This document shows positions 8,105 through 15,990 of a stretch of 64,000 bases of DNA, piece by piece; position 1 is the first letter of the stretch, and the number at the start of each line of letters is the position of its first letter. Source of the DNA: Candidatus Tectimicrobiota bacterium (lineage in GTDB: Bacteria > JACPUC01). The notes beneath the pieces were generated by a model, which saw only the letters and a program-made list of their open reading frames with translations, was not told the origin of the DNA and ran no database searches. Location: assembly GCA_016192455.1 (NCBI GenBank), contig JACPUC010000002.1:62001-126000 (forward strand), written 5' to 3'. The translations under genes were made by a program, and so were the position numbers.

Positions 8105-9289
8105 TCAGCGCAGGGGAATCCGCACCTGGGCGCTGGCCAGCGGCGCCGGCCAGATGATCTCCTTCTTACCATTCTGCCACTGGATGAGGATGGACTCATG
8201 CTCCATCTGCAGGCCGTCCGCGTTCACCCCATACTTGCCGAAGGGGGTTTCCAGCTTCATGCTCACGAGCTGCTGGCGGATCTTCTCCTGGTCCAGCGAG
8301 CCGGCGCGCCGCACCGCCTCCTCCAGCACGATCGCCGCGGCCACCGCGGAGCCGGTGTGGTAGTCAGGCTCGCGCTTGAACATCTCGGTGTAGGTGCGCA
8401 CGAAGTCGGCGTTCCCCTTCGTCTTCAAGGTGGGTTCCCATTGGGAGGGGCCGATGACGTTCTCGGCGATCGGTCCCAGGTTCTTGTAGAACTCCGGGGT
8501 GGCCGGGCCGACCGTGGCGGCGAAGAGCTTCGGTCGGACGTCGAGCTCCTTCATCTGCCGGGTGATCTGCTGCGAGTCGGGGGCGTAGGTGCCAGCCAAC
8601 AGGAGATCGGGGTTGCGCGCCTTGATCTTGCTCAGCAGCGCCACGAAGTCGGTGAGACCCTTGGGGTACGCCTCGCTGTGCACCACCGCGAGGCCCGCCT
8701 TCTTGGCTTGCTGCGTGGCGCCCAGCACGACCGACTTGGGGAAGAACGCATCCTCGTACATGAACGCCACGCTCTTGAAGCCCTTCTGCTTGGCGATGTC
8801 GATGACGCCATCGAAGTAGTTCTCGGCCGGCGTGTAGACCATGAAGACATACTTGAAGCCGCGCTTCCAGATCTCCGTGGAGGCGGCGCCGCCGGCCACC
8901 ATCGGCATCTTGTACTTCTCGCTCACGGTGCTGGCGACCGCCGTGACGCCGCTCGAGTACGGCCCCAGGATGAGATCGACCTTCTCCTGCGTGATGAGGC
9001 GCTCGTAGAGCTTCTTCGCATCCTGGCTGCTGCTCTTGTCGTCCAGGATGCGCAGCTCCACCTTGCGGCCGAGCAGCCCGCCGCGTTCATTCACCTTCGC
9101 CGCCCACCAGCGGTAGCCCTCTTCTTGATACTTGCCGGCACGTTCGTACTCGCCCGAGGCGGCGACCGTGGCGCCGACGACAATCGGCTTCTGGGCGACG
9201 GCCTGGGCGAGAGAAGCGTCGGGTGCGGCAAGAAGAGCGGCGCACGCTAGGAGCAGGGAGACAAGAGTAACCGGGGAGAGTCGCTTCAT
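8105..9289 (-). CDS. ABC transporter solute-binding protein, LivJ/LivK type
   Basis: A 394-residue periplasmic binding protein of the Peripla_BP_6 class. The ATG at 9289 is chosen because it directly opens a signal peptide (MKRLS, a hydrophobic core, cleavage after the ASLAQA region near residue 29) and has GGGAGGT nine bases upstream. Diagnostic segments are VVGATVAASGEY, the NERGGLLGR-type motif near residue 72 and a LILGPYSSG segment near 114. It heads the livH-livM operon. A promoter is visible about 150 bases upstream. Confidence 0.88.
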   Translation of the reverse strand: MKRLSPVTLVSLLLACAALLAAPDASLAQAVAQKPIVVGATVAASGEYERAGKYQEEGYRWWAAKVNERGGLLGRKVELRILDDKSSSQDAKKLYERLITQEKVDLILGPYSSGVTAVASTVSEKYKMPMVAGGAASTEIWKRGFKYVFMVYTPAENYFDGVIDIAKQKGFKSVAFMYEDAFFPKSVVLGATQQAKKAGLAVVHSEAYPKGLTDFVALLSKIKARNPDLLLAGTYAPDSQQITRQMKELDVRPKLFAATVGPATPEFYKNLGPIAENVIGPSQWEPTLKTKGNADFVRTYTEMFKREPDYHTGSAVAAAIVLEEAVRRAGSLDQEKIRQQLVSMKLETPFGKYGVNADGLQMEHESILIQWQNGKKEIIWPAPLASAQVRIPLR

Positions 9290-9437
9290 GGTTGCCGTAC
9301 CTCCCAACACGGGGGACCGGGTGCGCAGCTTTACCGATCCGCGCCATGCCAAAACTCCGCGGAAGCGACGCCGTGCCAGCGCGCCAGCCCGGCGCGCCGG
9401 CCCTGCCGCCACCGCCTCCGATCCTCGCCTTGCTGCG

Positions 9438-9466
9438 AGTCTAACCGGGCCTCGTCAGGTGGTCAA
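9438..9466 (-). promoter_or_regulatory. promoter for the Liv-type binding protein operon
   Basis: On the minus strand TTGACC (9466-9461) and TAGACT (9443-9438) are separated by 17 bases. They match five and four positions of the sigma70 consensus. The predicted start near 9431 gives a leader of about 140 bases. Confidence 0.45.
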
Positions 9467-9493
9467 GTGCTGGGCAGCTCCTCCCGGCAACGC

Positions 9494-9522
9494 TTCTCAT
9501 CTGCCTGGCCAGCAGGTATACT
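9494..9522 (+). promoter_or_regulatory. promoter for the first ubiD-family gene
   Basis: TTCTCA (9494-9499) and TATACT (9517-9522) are 17 bases apart and face right. They match four and five positions of the consensus. The predicted start near 9529 lies 60 bases before the ATG at 9589. Together with the promoter at 9438-9466 it makes a divergent promoter region. Confidence 0.4.
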
Positions 9523-9588
9523 GAGCGCTCTCACGTGAGTCGCTCCGCTTGCCCGACAGCCACGAGTCCTCTCAGGAACGGAACTCCC

Positions 9589-10995
9589 ATGGCAAAAGAC
9601 CTGCGCTCGTTTCTTGACGAACTGGCGCGCGTGGCGTCAGGAGACCTGCTGCGCATCGCCCGGCCCGTCATGCCGCACCAGTTCGAGGTGACCGCCATCC
9701 TCCAGCAGCTCGAGGACGGCGAGCGCTTCCCGCTGCTGCTCTTCGAGGCGCCGCGCAGTGTCGAGGGGCATCCCTGCCCGTTCCGCTTGGTGAGCAACGT
9801 CTTCGCCACGCGGGAGCGCTGCGCCCTGGCGCTGGGCCGCGAGGCGAGCCAGAGCAAACTGCCGCTGAGCCTCGAGTATGCCCGCCGCGAGCGCCGGCCG
9901 CTCTCCCCGATCACCATCCCCCCAGCGGACGCCCCGGTGAAAGAGGTGGTGCAAGAGGGCGAGGAGGCCGACCTGTCGATTTTTCCCATCGTGCGCCACC
10001 ACGCCATGGACGCCGGGCCGTACTTCGACATGGCCGTCGTCAACCGCGAGCCGCGGGAGGGGTTCTACAACAGCGCCTTCCAGCGCACCATGTACAAGGG
10101 GCCGCGGCGGCTCGGCATCCATCAGTCTCCCCGCCACAACTGGCAGATCGTGCGCTCTCTCGCCCGCCAGGGGAAGCGCGCGCCGATCATCGTCGTCGTC
10201 GGCCACCATCCGGCCTTCTACCTAGGCTGCCTCAACGTCGCCGCCTACGGGGTGGATGACTACGAGCTCATCGGCGGCATCATCGGCGAGCCGCTGCGGC
10301 TCACCCCCTCCGCCACCTGGGGCGAGGAGTTCCTCATCCCCGCCGACGCCGAGCTCGTCATCGAAGGGGATCTCGATCCCCAGGACCTCGAGGTGGAGGC
10401 GCCCTTCGGCGAGTTCACCGGCTACTACGGCCCGCAGCGCCTGCGGCCGGTGATCCACGTGACGGCCGTGAACCACCGCGCCGACGCCATCCTGCAACAC
10501 AACTTCGTGGGTCACCCCGACTGCTGGGTGCTCGGCGGCATTCCGAAAGAGGGGGCGATCTACAACCTTATCAAAGGCGTCGTTCCCGGCGTCACCGCGG
10601 TGCACCTCCCCCTCTCCGGGAGCTGCCGCTTCAACTGCTACATCAGCGTCGATAAGCGCGTCGACGGCGAGACTAAGCAGGCGGCGCTCCTGGCCCTCGG
10701 CGCGGTGGATTTCGTGAAGAACGTCATCGTCGTGGACGCGGACATCGATGTCTTCAACGAGCGCCAGGTGATGTTCGCGGTGGCGACGCGCACCCAGGCC
10801 GATCAGGATGTCGAGATCATCAAGAACGCCAAAGGGAACACCCTCGATCCCTCGCAGACGCACGACATCATGGGGAGCAAGCTCATCATCGACGCCACCA
10901 TGCCGCTTGACCGTCCCTTCGCGGAGCGCGTCGCGGTGCCGAAATTCGCCCTTGAGAAATTCCCCTTGGAGGAGTACTTCCCCGAGGAGGCGTGA
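9589..10995 (+). CDS. UbiD-family (prenylated-flavin) decarboxylase
   Basis: A 468-residue UbiD-family protein; members use prenylated FMN to decarboxylate (or carboxylate) aromatic and alpha,beta-unsaturated acids. The core motif EAPFGEFTGYYG near residues 270-281 is the family fingerprint, and it contains the conserved acidic residues of the active site. The LGAVDFVKNVIVVDADIDVF region near 372-391 matches the C-terminal half. The ATG at 9589 is preferred over a GTG at 9535 because the latter adds a non-conserved leader and lacks a ribosome site. No UbiX flavin prenyltransferase is encoded in the window, so the cofactor must come from elsewhere. It appears to be monocistronic and divergent from the Liv binding protein gene. 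Confidence 0.88.
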   Translation: MAKDLRSFLDELARVASGDLLRIARPVMPHQFEVTAILQQLEDGERFPLLLFEAPRSVEGHPCPFRLVSNVFATRERCALALGREASQSKLPLSLEYARRERRPLSPITIPPADAPVKEVVQEGEEADLSIFPIVRHHAMDAGPYFDMAVVNREPREGFYNSAFQRTMYKGPRRLGIHQSPRHNWQIVRSLARQGKRAPIIVVVGHHPAFYLGCLNVAAYGVDDYELIGGIIGEPLRLTPSATWGEEFLIPADAELVIEGDLDPQDLEVEAPFGEFTGYYGPQRLRPVIHVTAVNHRADAILQHNFVGHPDCWVLGGIPKEGAIYNLIKGVVPGVTAVHLPLSGSCRFNCYISVDKRVDGETKQAALLALGAVDFVKNVIVVDADIDVFNERQVMFAVATRTQADQDVEIIKNAKGNTLDPSQTHDIMGSKLIIDATMPLDRPFAERVAVPKFALEKFPLEEYFPEEA

Positions 10996-11169
10996 GCGCC
11001 GCGCGCGAGCCTCTAACGTCGTTGCGTCGTGACGGCTTGGGTGGCTGCCAGAGAAGGAGAAGTGTTAGGGGAACGAAGTGCGGCGGGCAGGCTGCCGGGA
11101 GGCGCGGGGTCGGCACGATGCCGCCTCGGTGCCTCCCGGGAACGACGCGAGCTGCAGCGTGCTGCGCAG

Positions 11170-11766
11170 CTACGGCAGGATGCCGACGACGGCGTACTCC
11201 GCCGGCCCGTTCGCCGGCTTCATGCCGATCACGACGACTTCCTGGCCCACTTTCAAGTCTTCCTTTTTTGCCGACGTCAGGCGGGTGATGACGGCCTTTT
11301 CGGGAATCTCCACGGTCTCCGACTTGTCTTTGTACTTGACAACGATGTCGTGCCCCATCCCCTTCTTCATGATCGAGGCGACGGCGGCGTTGGTCATCAT
11401 GTTCCCGCCGTAGAAGGGGAATTGCCCTTCAGCCCGGCCGCGCATGTCCTCGGGGAAGACGTGCACCATGGAGGCCGACATCATGCCGCCGCCCATGCGC
11501 TTGCCGGTGATGCCGATGTAGTCGTTCGGCTTCAGGTCGTTGAAGCTGATCGGCGCGTAGCGTCTGACGCCCAGCTTGGCGAGCGGCACCGTCGTCAGCT
11601 CGCCGTCGGGGGTCTTCACCGTCACGCCTTTCTCCGCCACCGCCGTGATCATGCCGCGAGCGCTCAGGCGCTGCGCCCCGGGAGCCGCACCCTGTGCCGT
11701 GGCGACAGCGCTGCTCGCCAGCAGCACGAAGACGATGAGCAATCCTCTTGCAACGCGATGTTTCAT
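11170..11766 (-). CDS. secreted beta-rich protein of unknown function (DUF5666-like)
   Basis: A 198-residue protein with a signal peptide (MKHR, hydrophobic core to about residue 21, cleavage near TAQG at 23-26). The mature part has two similar beta-rich modules: one with GMITAVAEKGVTVKTPDG near 38-55, the other with KYKDKSETVEIPEKAVITRL near 144-163 followed by LKVGQEVVVIG. This pattern recalls DUF5666 or OB-like modules in exported proteins. Met-rich stretches (GGGMMSASMVHV, NMMTNAAVASIMKKGMG) could suggest metal contact, but that is inference. AAAGGGGGAA lies about five bases before the ATG. It converges with the ubiD-family gene. Confidence 0.7.
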   Translation of the reverse strand: MKHRVARGLLIVFVLLASSAVATAQGAAPGAQRLSARGMITAVAEKGVTVKTPDGELTTVPLAKLGVRRYAPISFNDLKPNDYIGITGKRMGGGMMSASMVHVFPEDMRGRAEGQFPFYGGNMMTNAAVASIMKKGMGHDIVVKYKDKSETVEIPEKAVITRLTSAKKEDLKVGQEVVVIGMKPANGPAEYAVVGILP

Positions 11767-12089
11767 CGGTGTTCCCCCTTTCGCAGGTTCTTCTGGTGAG
11801 TATTCCTCTCAGGGCGCGGCCTGGGCGGCGCCCTGCGTTCTTGCGAATGTCAGGCAATCATAGTCAATTCCGAAGCTGGGCGCTATGCTCTTGGGGGCAC
11901 GAGCGCGAGGCTTGACCTCCGTGCGGGGCGGATGATCGGGAGCAGGGCGAGGGCGGTGCGCTCGCGCCCTTCACCTGCCCTTTGCGCCGGCGGTTCGTCC
12001 TTGACTTCGCCGCGGGCGCGAACCACCATCAATGGCGGAGCGGGTGTGACAGGCGGAGGCGGTGCGACGCTACAGAGGAGCGACGGGGC
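11767..12089. other. divergent intergenic region upstream of the ETF-QO gene
   Basis: These 323 bases hold no gene I can support. An AT-richer patch lies near 11850-11885, with TTGACT on the minus strand, but no -10 at proper spacing, so I do not call a promoter. Confidence 0.4.
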
Positions 12090-13802
12090 GTGAGCGTGCC
12101 GGCAGACGCAGAGGAAGAACGGGAAAGCCTGGACCTTGATGTCCTGTTCGTTGGAGCCGGGCCGGCGACCCTCGCCGGAGCTCTCCATCTCAGCAACCTG
12201 ATCGCCCGTCACAACGACAGCGTCGGCGCCGGCGGCAGGCGGCTCGAGGCGCCGGCGATCGCGGTCATCGAGAAAGGCGCGGCGCTGGGGAACCACAGCC
12301 TCTCAGGCGCCGTCATGAACCCCGTGGCGCTGCGCGAGCTGATGCCCGATTTCCTCCAGCGCGGCGCCCCCCTCGACCACGAAGTCACCGAGGACGCCGT
12401 CTACTTCCTGACCGAGCGCCAGGCCCTGAAGCTGCCGATCACCCCTCCGCCGATGCGCAACCACGGCAACTACGTGGTCTCGCTCAACAGGCTGGTGAAG
12501 TGGCTGGGCGAGCAGGTGGAGGCCGCGGGGGCGGACGTGTTCCCCGGGTTTGCCGGCGTCCAGGTCCTTTACGAAGGCGAGCGCGTCGTCGGCGTGCGCA
12601 CCGGGGATAAGGGTATCGATGCCCAGGGGCGGCGCCGCAGCAACTTCGAGCCCGGCATCGACCTAAAAGCGAAGGTCACCGTCTTCGGCGAGGGGGCGCG
12701 GGGCTCGCTGACGAAAGAGCTGGTGAAACGGTTGGCGCTTGATTCAGGCAGCAGCCCGCAGCTTTACGCCACGGGAGTGAAGGAGGTGTGGGAGGTGCCG
12801 GCCGCCCGCACCAAGCCGGGGCGCGTCCTGCACACGCTCGGCTACCCGCTCCAGCGCGAAACCTTCGGTGGCGGCTTCCTTTACACGATGGCGCAGAACC
12901 TTGTGAGCGTGGGGTTCGTCGTCGGTCTCGACTATGCCGATCCCTTCCTCGATCCCCATGCCGAGCTGCAGCGGTTCAAGCTGCACCCCCTGGTCGCCAC
13001 CCTCCTGCGCGACGGCAAGATGCTCCACTACGGCGCCAAGACCATCCCCGAGGGGGGCTACTACTCGATCCCCCGGCTGACCTGTGCCGGCGGTCTCCTG
13101 GTAGGAGACTCGGCCGGCCTCGTCAACGTGCCGCGGCTGAAGGGCATCCACTACGCCATGAAGTCGGGCATGCTGGCGGCGGAGACGATCCTCGATGGGC
13201 TGCTGGCGGATGATTTCAGCGCCGCCGCGCTCGGCCGGTATGAGACGGCGCTGCGCGCCAGCTACGTGGGGCGGGACCTCTACGCCATGCGGCATTTCCG
13301 GCAGGCCTTCGAGGGCGGACTCTGGTCGGGGATGCTGAAGTCGGGACTCATCTTCGCCACGGCCGGCCGCTGGCCGTTCAAACGGCGGCAACCCCTGGAG
13401 GATCACCGCCATCTCCGCAAGCTTGCGGGGCGTGCCGCAGGCCGGCAGGCGCCGGCGGACGGCAAGGGGCTGCGCTTCGACGATCAGCTCACCTTCGCCA
13501 AGCTGACCGATGTCTACCACTCCGGCACCACGCACGAGGAGAACCAGCCGGCCCATCTCCTGGTGCCCGATCGCCGGCTCTGCAGCACCAAGTGCCGGGA
13601 GGAGTACGGCAATCCCTGCCAGTTCTTCTGCCCGGCGCAGGTCTACGAGATGGAAGCCGATGAGGCTGGGGGCGGCAACCACCTGAAGCTGAACCCCAGC
13701 AACTGCGTGCACTGCAAGACCTGCGACATCAAGGACCCCTACGGCAACATCACCTGGGTTCCACCCGAAGGCGGCGGCGGACCGGTGTATACGAATCTCT
13801 GA
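12090..13802 (+). CDS. electron transfer flavoprotein-ubiquinone oxidoreductase
   Basis: A 570-residue ETF-QO, which passes electrons from reduced ETF to the quinone pool. The GTG at 12090 is chosen because GAGGAG lies nine bases upstream and because it gives a normal family length. The FAD loop reads GAGPAT at residues 22-27, where most homologues have GAGPAG. The middle carries the GGYYSIPRL and GDSAGLVNVPRLKGIHYAMKSG segments typical of the family. The C-terminus has the ferredoxin-like 4Fe-4S motif (CPAQVYE, then CVHCKTC in the last 35 residues). No etfAB or acyl-CoA dehydrogenase gene is nearby, so its partner is encoded elsewhere. Confidence 0.92.
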   Translation: MSVPADAEEERESLDLDVLFVGAGPATLAGALHLSNLIARHNDSVGAGGRRLEAPAIAVIEKGAALGNHSLSGAVMNPVALRELMPDFLQRGAPLDHEVTEDAVYFLTERQALKLPITPPPMRNHGNYVVSLNRLVKWLGEQVEAAGADVFPGFAGVQVLYEGERVVGVRTGDKGIDAQGRRRSNFEPGIDLKAKVTVFGEGARGSLTKELVKRLALDSGSSPQLYATGVKEVWEVPAARTKPGRVLHTLGYPLQRETFGGGFLYTMAQNLVSVGFVVGLDYADPFLDPHAELQRFKLHPLVATLLRDGKMLHYGAKTIPEGGYYSIPRLTCAGGLLVGDSAGLVNVPRLKGIHYAMKSGMLAAETILDGLLADDFSAAALGRYETALRASYVGRDLYAMRHFRQAFEGGLWSGMLKSGLIFATAGRWPFKRRQPLEDHRHLRKLAGRAAGRQAPADGKGLRFDDQLTFAKLTDVYHSGTTHEENQPAHLLVPDRRLCSTKCREEYGNPCQFFCPAQVYEMEADEAGGGNHLKLNPSNCVHCKTCDIKDPYGNITWVPPEGGGGPVYTNL

Positions 13803-13973
13803 GGCTTGGCTCGCCGCCCTCGTCGCGTCGCTGCGGTGCGCGTCGCTCGCCCCCGCTGAACAGCGGAGACGCGTGGCTGCGACGGCTGTCCGGAGGCATC
13901 GAGGCAAGGGCTGTCGCCGAGAACAGCGAGGCTCCGCGGGACGAGGAGGGCGGCAGGGTGGAACCGGGCCGCG

Positions 13974-15443
13974 TTACGCCACCGCCGGGGGCCGGCGGCG
14001 GCGCAACAGCATGAGAGCGAGGATCACCAGGAGGAGGTTCTCCAGCGCCAAGATCGCCCAAGCGACCCAAGCGGGCGCCTGCCCGTCCCCGCCCCCAAGG
14101 CTGCCCAGGAACGAGGTGGAGCGCCTGCCGCCCGCGCGTTGGCTGTCCGCTTGCTGCCGCAGCACCGCCTGGCGAACGGCTTGCACCTCTTTGGCGATGG
14201 AGTTCGACGTCTCGGAGAGAGATGCCAAGTGCTGCAAGATGCGCTCGCCCTGTTCTCCCTGAAGAACTGCCGTGGCAGCCGTAGGAGCCGCCGCCGCCGC
14301 GGGGGCCTCGCGGCTGGCGCTCGAGGTGCCCTCCTGAGGCGCGCCTGGCGACGGTTGCGCGGCCGAGGCCATCTCAACCTGGCCCGGCGCCGCTGCTTCC
14401 CGAACCAGAGCGAGCAGCGCGGGCGCCCCATTCCCGGCGCCTCCAGCCCGCGACCGCGCGTCGCGACCCGGCGCGCCCTGCTGCTCATCGGGAGCGGTCA
14501 ACGTCGTTGCCTGCTGCTCGATGATCTTGCGGGCTTCGCGGTGGCTGATGCCGGCCATGCGCTCGCGCACCTGCCCCACGGCGAGGCGCTCCCCGGCCCG
14601 CAAGCGGTGGATATTCCCATCGACGAACTTTTCGCGGTTCATCCGCCAGAGCGCCACAGCGGCCTTCGAGAGATCAGCCTCCGGAATGCCGAGCCGGCGC
14701 CCCACGTTGAAGAGGGTCTCCCCCCCGGCGACAGGGCCAAAGTCATCCGCAGAAGCGGCGCCTGAGGCCCGGCCTGACTGGCTCGGGGAGCGCGGGTCCT
14801 GGGAGGCAGCGACAGGCGCGGCGCCTGAGCCGGCGGTCTCTCCGGCCTGAGCCATCGCCGCGGTTCCCGACCCTGAGGCCGTCATGCCATTGCCCGCCGT
14901 TGCCTCGCCGCTGCGCGGCTCTCCGGCCTCCGCGGGGCCAAGGGCGGCGAGCTTTGCCGCAGCATAGGCGGGATCATAGGGGCTGAGCTCCTGATAGGCT
15001 TCCCGCGCCAGGTGAAGCGACGCGGCGCGCTCCGCGAGAGGGGCGCCGGAGGCCACGCTGCGCTGGTACTCCCCAGCCAGGCGGTCGGCGGTGAAGCGCA
15101 GTGCCAGGCCCTGCATCTGCTTCACGGGGAAAACCCGGTTGACCAGGACGCCTGGGGCGCGGACCTCCAGCTCGACGTCCTTGATCTCCTTGATCGTGAA
15201 GCTGATCTGCGAGGGGGTGAAAGAGAGCCCCCTAGGTTCCGGCTGCACGACCCGCACCTCGAGGCTCGCGTCGCCGAGCTCCTCGGGGAGGGTCAGCGGC
15301 ACCTGGATGCGGTAGCCGCTCTGATCGACGGCGGTGATGCTCGGCTCACCCAGTCTCATCGGTGCGGCGCTGCGGCCCAACCACACCGGCGGTCCTGCGA
15401 CCAGCCCAACGACGAGCGCAGCAATGCCGAGGCGCTTTGCCAT
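13974..15443 (-). CDS. FimV/HubP-like single-pass membrane protein
   Basis: A 489-residue protein. After a short N-terminal hydrophobic segment (residues 5-25) a beta-rich domain begins with LGEPSITAVDQSGYRI, like the N-terminal FimV domain. Near residues 230-280 it has the FimV-type segment GGETLFNVGRRLG, ALWRMNREKFVDGNIHRL and LRAGERLAV, which resembles a LysM-like peptidoglycan-binding module. Long Ala/Gly/Pro/Ser-rich low-complexity linkers follow. A short helical stretch with SETSNSIAKEVQ leads to a transmembrane helix and a basic tail RRRRPP. FimV proteins organise cell poles and type IV pili, but no pilus or chemotaxis genes are near. The ATG at 15443 has AGGGGAA six bases upstream. 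A longer start exists but lacks support. Confidence 0.7.
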   Translation of the reverse strand: MAKRLGIAALVVGLVAGPPVWLGRSAAPMRLGEPSITAVDQSGYRIQVPLTLPEELGDASLEVRVVQPEPRGLSFTPSQISFTIKEIKDVELEVRAPGVLVNRVFPVKQMQGLALRFTADRLAGEYQRSVASGAPLAERAASLHLAREAYQELSPYDPAYAAAKLAALGPAEAGEPRSGEATAGNGMTASGSGTAAMAQAGETAGSGAAPVAASQDPRSPSQSGRASGAASADDFGPVAGGETLFNVGRRLGIPEADLSKAAVALWRMNREKFVDGNIHRLRAGERLAVGQVRERMAGISHREARKIIEQQATTLTAPDEQQGAPGRDARSRAGGAGNGAPALLALVREAAAPGQVEMASAAQPSPGAPQEGTSSASREAPAAAAAPTAATAVLQGEQGERILQHLASLSETSNSIAKEVQAVRQAVLRQQADSQRAGGRRSTSFLGSLGGGDGQAPAWVAWAILALENLLLVILALMLLRRRRPPAVA

Positions 15444-15990
15444 GACGGTTCCCCTTTTGGCTGCAAACCGAGTAGTGGCTCCCGCAGGACGTTGGCTCAT
15501 TCCCTTCCACCGCTTGGGGCAAATTCGAGCCTGCCGTGCTTCTCCATCGCGCCTGCGGCATGCCCCTTGTGACGCCACCCTCGTGCCTGCCCAGCAGCGA
15601 ACGTACAGTCTTCTCGCCTCTCCACGGCAGTCACCTGAGGCTAAGGATTATACGAATCTCAGCCAGTGTCAAGAGTCCAATTGACAAAGTCGGCCTCTCC
15701 GGCTGGTTCCCTTACTCCCATGCGCGTGACCTTCACGCCGCGTACTGGGCGCTGAGTGGTGCGCCCGCCCAGCGGCGCTCATCAAGACGCCGAGGCCACG
15801 CCGCGCCAACGGCGCGGCGCTGGAGCGCCTCGCCGCGCTCCTCTCGCGCCGAGGTTCCCCCCGGGAGGCGTGGCGCAGTCGCAGCGGCTGGACCTCTCAG
15901 GAGCATACCCTCCGACCGGCCGCACACGCAACCGATCCTGAGAGTCTCCGAGAATCCCGGCCTCGCCGGCCGCCCGTGAGAGGAATAGAG
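15444..15990. other. divergent intergenic region, no gene seen
   Basis: These 547 bases separate the FimV-like gene from the metalloprotease gene. An AT-richer patch at 15640-15690 contains the possible minus-strand promoter listed separately. The rest is GC-rich and I see no conserved coding frame or repeat. Confidence 0.45.
15647..15672 (-). promoter_or_regulatory. possible promoter for the FimV-like gene
   Basis: The minus strand has a perfect TATAAT (15652-15647) and a perfect TTGACA (15672-15667), but the spacer is only 14 bases, which is too short for a normal sigma70 promoter. It may act through the -10 alone or with an activator. The predicted leader would be about 200 bases. Confidence 0.3.

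Noticed and set aside
15681-15686. A perfect plus-strand TTGACA as promoter for the metalloprotease gene
   Set aside because: No AT-rich -10 exists 15-19 bases downstream.
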